Source of the DNA: JASLQO01 sp002327525
Lineage (GTDB): Bacteria > Pseudomonadota > Gammaproteobacteria > Pseudomonadales > Azotimanducaceae
NCBI GenBank assembly: GCA_030744435.1
Contig: JASLQO010000004.1
Span: 1-64,000, forward strand
Direction of reading: 5' to 3'
DNA length: 64,000 nucleotides
Below the pieces are notes generated by a model. That model was not told where the DNA came from. It did not search any database and saw nothing but the letters and a program-made list of their open reading frames with translations. Of this stretch, positions 63,031 to 64,000 are shown one piece after another. The stretch's first letter is position 1; every line of letters begins with the position of its first letter. The position numbers were made by a program, and so were the translations under genes.

Positions 63031-63115
63031 AGCGTCACACCTTCTGTAACACCCGTGAAGGAGACGGTAGTGCGTACGACAAATCTATCTCTACTGGTGA
63101 TGGTGTCGTTTTTTA

Positions 63116-63430
63116 GTGGATGGCTTCTTCGGCGAGCGCAGTGAGATGCTCTGCGACGACGACTGGGAGAACGACCGGGCGCAGGGGTATGTGCTGTACA
63201 GCAAATGGGTGGTGACCGGATCGGACGGCCGCTGGCCGGACCCGCCACCCGTGTTCGTCGATTCGGTGTGCGCCCTGGTGACGGAACTGAAACCGGATGG
63301 CGATCTGCACTGGCTGCACACCTTTACCGGCAACTATCCGGATCAGCCACAAATCAGCGAGGCGCTGCTGAACAATCAGCTCTGGGTGAAAGCCGAATCA
63401 GAAATCGGTGCGCTCGACTGGCCCGCCTAG
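63116..63430 (+). CDS. Hypothetical protein, start and end uncertain
   Basis: The plus-strand frame reads GERSEMLCDDDWENDRAQGY, VLYSKWVVTGSDGRWPDPPP and WLHTFTGNYPDQPQIS, with coding-like composition. GTG 63116 or ATG 63146 could start it. The TAG after LDWPA (63428-63430) is followed in frame by DSIYTFRRFFLLSRL and a TGA, which looks coding too, so the TAG may be a nonsense mutation. I do not recognise the family. Confidence 0.5.
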   Translation: MDGFFGERSEMLCDDDWENDRAQGYVLYSKWVVTGSDGRWPDPPPVFVDSVCALVTELKPDGDLHWLHTFTGNYPDQPQISEALLNNQLWVKAESEIGALDWPA

Positions 63431-63503
63431 GACAGCATCTACACCTTCCGGCGCTTTTTTCTGTTGAGCCGTTTGTGAGGCGACCTGCTCAGTGCGCCCG
63501 GAC

Positions 63504-64000
63504 TCAACCAACCCAGGCCGCGTAACGATCCAGTCGTTTGAGCGTCGCCGCCTCATCCCCCGGCGGCACCATCAGAATGACCCGCTCCGCACGGGTATCC
63601 CGGAATTTCTGCACCACCTCGTCGGTTGGGGGTGGCGCGAAAATCGATACCGACACGGAAGCGGGATCGCGCCCCGCATCTCGCGCAAATGCATCGAGCC
63701 TCGTCATGCACTGGAGGATGGCGTCCGGGTTCACCGAACGTGGCAACCAGCCGTCGGCGAGGCGCACGATGCGTCTGAGCGTGTAATCCGTTTCGCCGCC
63801 GAGGATCAGCGGCGGATGCGGTTTCTGTACCGGCTTTGGCCACGACCAGACGGCGTCGAAGCGTTCGAACTCGCCCTGAAAGCTCGCCTCCTCTTCGCTC
63901 CAGATTACGCGTAGCGCCTGCAACTGCTCCTCGAGTTTCTTGAAGCGCGCCGCGTACGCGGTGCCGTGGTTTTCCATCTCCTCGCGGTTCCAGCCCGCAC
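63504..64000 (-). CDS. LLM-class F420-dependent oxidoreductase, C-terminal part (runs off the window)
   Basis: The frame is open to the right edge; the visible ~165 residues begin AGWNREEMENHGTAYAARFK and include WPKPVQKPHPPLILGGETDY and ADGWLPRSVNPD, all standard for luciferase-like (bacterial luciferase/F420) oxidoreductases. The upstream part lies outside the window. In related degradation loci such enzymes oxidise alcohols or reduce unsaturated rings using F420 or FMN. An internal ATG at 63977 is not the true start. Confidence 0.88.
   Translation of the reverse strand, partial: AGWNREEMENHGTAYAARFKKLEEQLQALRVIWSEEEASFQGEFERFDAVWSWPKPVQKPHPPLILGGETDYTLRRIVRLADGWLPRSVNPDAILQCMTRLDAFARDAGRDPASVSVSIFAPPPTDEVVQKFRDTRAERVILMVPPGDEAATLKRLDRYAAWVG

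Overview
The window looks like chromosomal DNA of a G+C-rich gammaproteobacterium. DUF2058 (YaiL-like), TrhP/YegQ and NnrU genes point that way, and the metabolism resembles that of marine or host-associated lineages. No tRNA, rRNA, CRISPR array, insertion sequence or phage gene was found. The organism assignment is inference. The first ~740 bases are visibly poorer in G+C than the rest.

Layout. 1-10 kb: a frameshifted DUF2628 gene, a small secreted protein, and an acyl-CoA/side-chain degradation block (DUF35 protein plus a thiolase-fold protein without its cysteine, diverging from a TetR regulator, acyl-CoA ligase, SDR and enoyl-CoA hydratase), then relics of an acyl-CoA dehydrogenase and an ABC exporter. 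10-14 kb: a CoA-transferase and a di-heme MauG/peroxidase-type enzyme with a small secreted partner. 14-24 kb: a second CoA-thioester block (nitronate monooxygenase-like, two MaoC proteins, a TLP1-type thiolase-like protein, diiron ferritin-like protein, hotdog protein, acyl-CoA dehydrogenase, SRPBCC and DUF385 proteins). 24-32 kb: phytanoyl-CoA dioxygenase, a double-length CoA-transferase, a two-subunit ADP-forming acyl-CoA synthetase and a GPH-type transporter. 32-40 kb: membrane proteins, a paraoxonase-like lipoprotein, several gene relics, and a tryptophan-tryptophylquinone (TTQ) amine dehydrogenase cluster (heavy chain, light chain, two c-type cytochromes). 40-52 kb: acyl-CoA ligase, NnrU, TrhP, FAD oxidoreductase, MFS transporter, serine hydrolase, DUF3604 lipoprotein and DUF2058. 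52-57 kb: a dense graveyard of gene fragments plus an HMG-CoA-lyase-like enzyme. 57-64 kb: a second GPH transporter, the rmlBACD dTDP-rhamnose operon and a truncated luciferase-like monooxygenase at the right edge.

How the genes fit together. Most intact genes serve activation and breakdown of large hydrophobic acids as CoA thioesters, plausibly steroid-, terpenoid- or branched-lipid-like substrates, with transporters and periplasmic hydrolases. The amine dehydrogenase would feed electrons from a primary amine into periplasmic cytochromes; the MauG-like enzyme 25 kb away is a candidate for maturing its cofactor.

The most striking property is decay. About 20 genes in 64 kb are broken, against about 50 that look intact. 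Many lesions are internal deletions that join a gene's start to a distant part of the same or a neighbouring gene. Others are single stop codons, one-base frameshifts, or a 17-base tandem duplication. This resembles a genome early in reduction, as in a recently host-restricted lineage, although one-base frameshifts alone could be sequencing errors.
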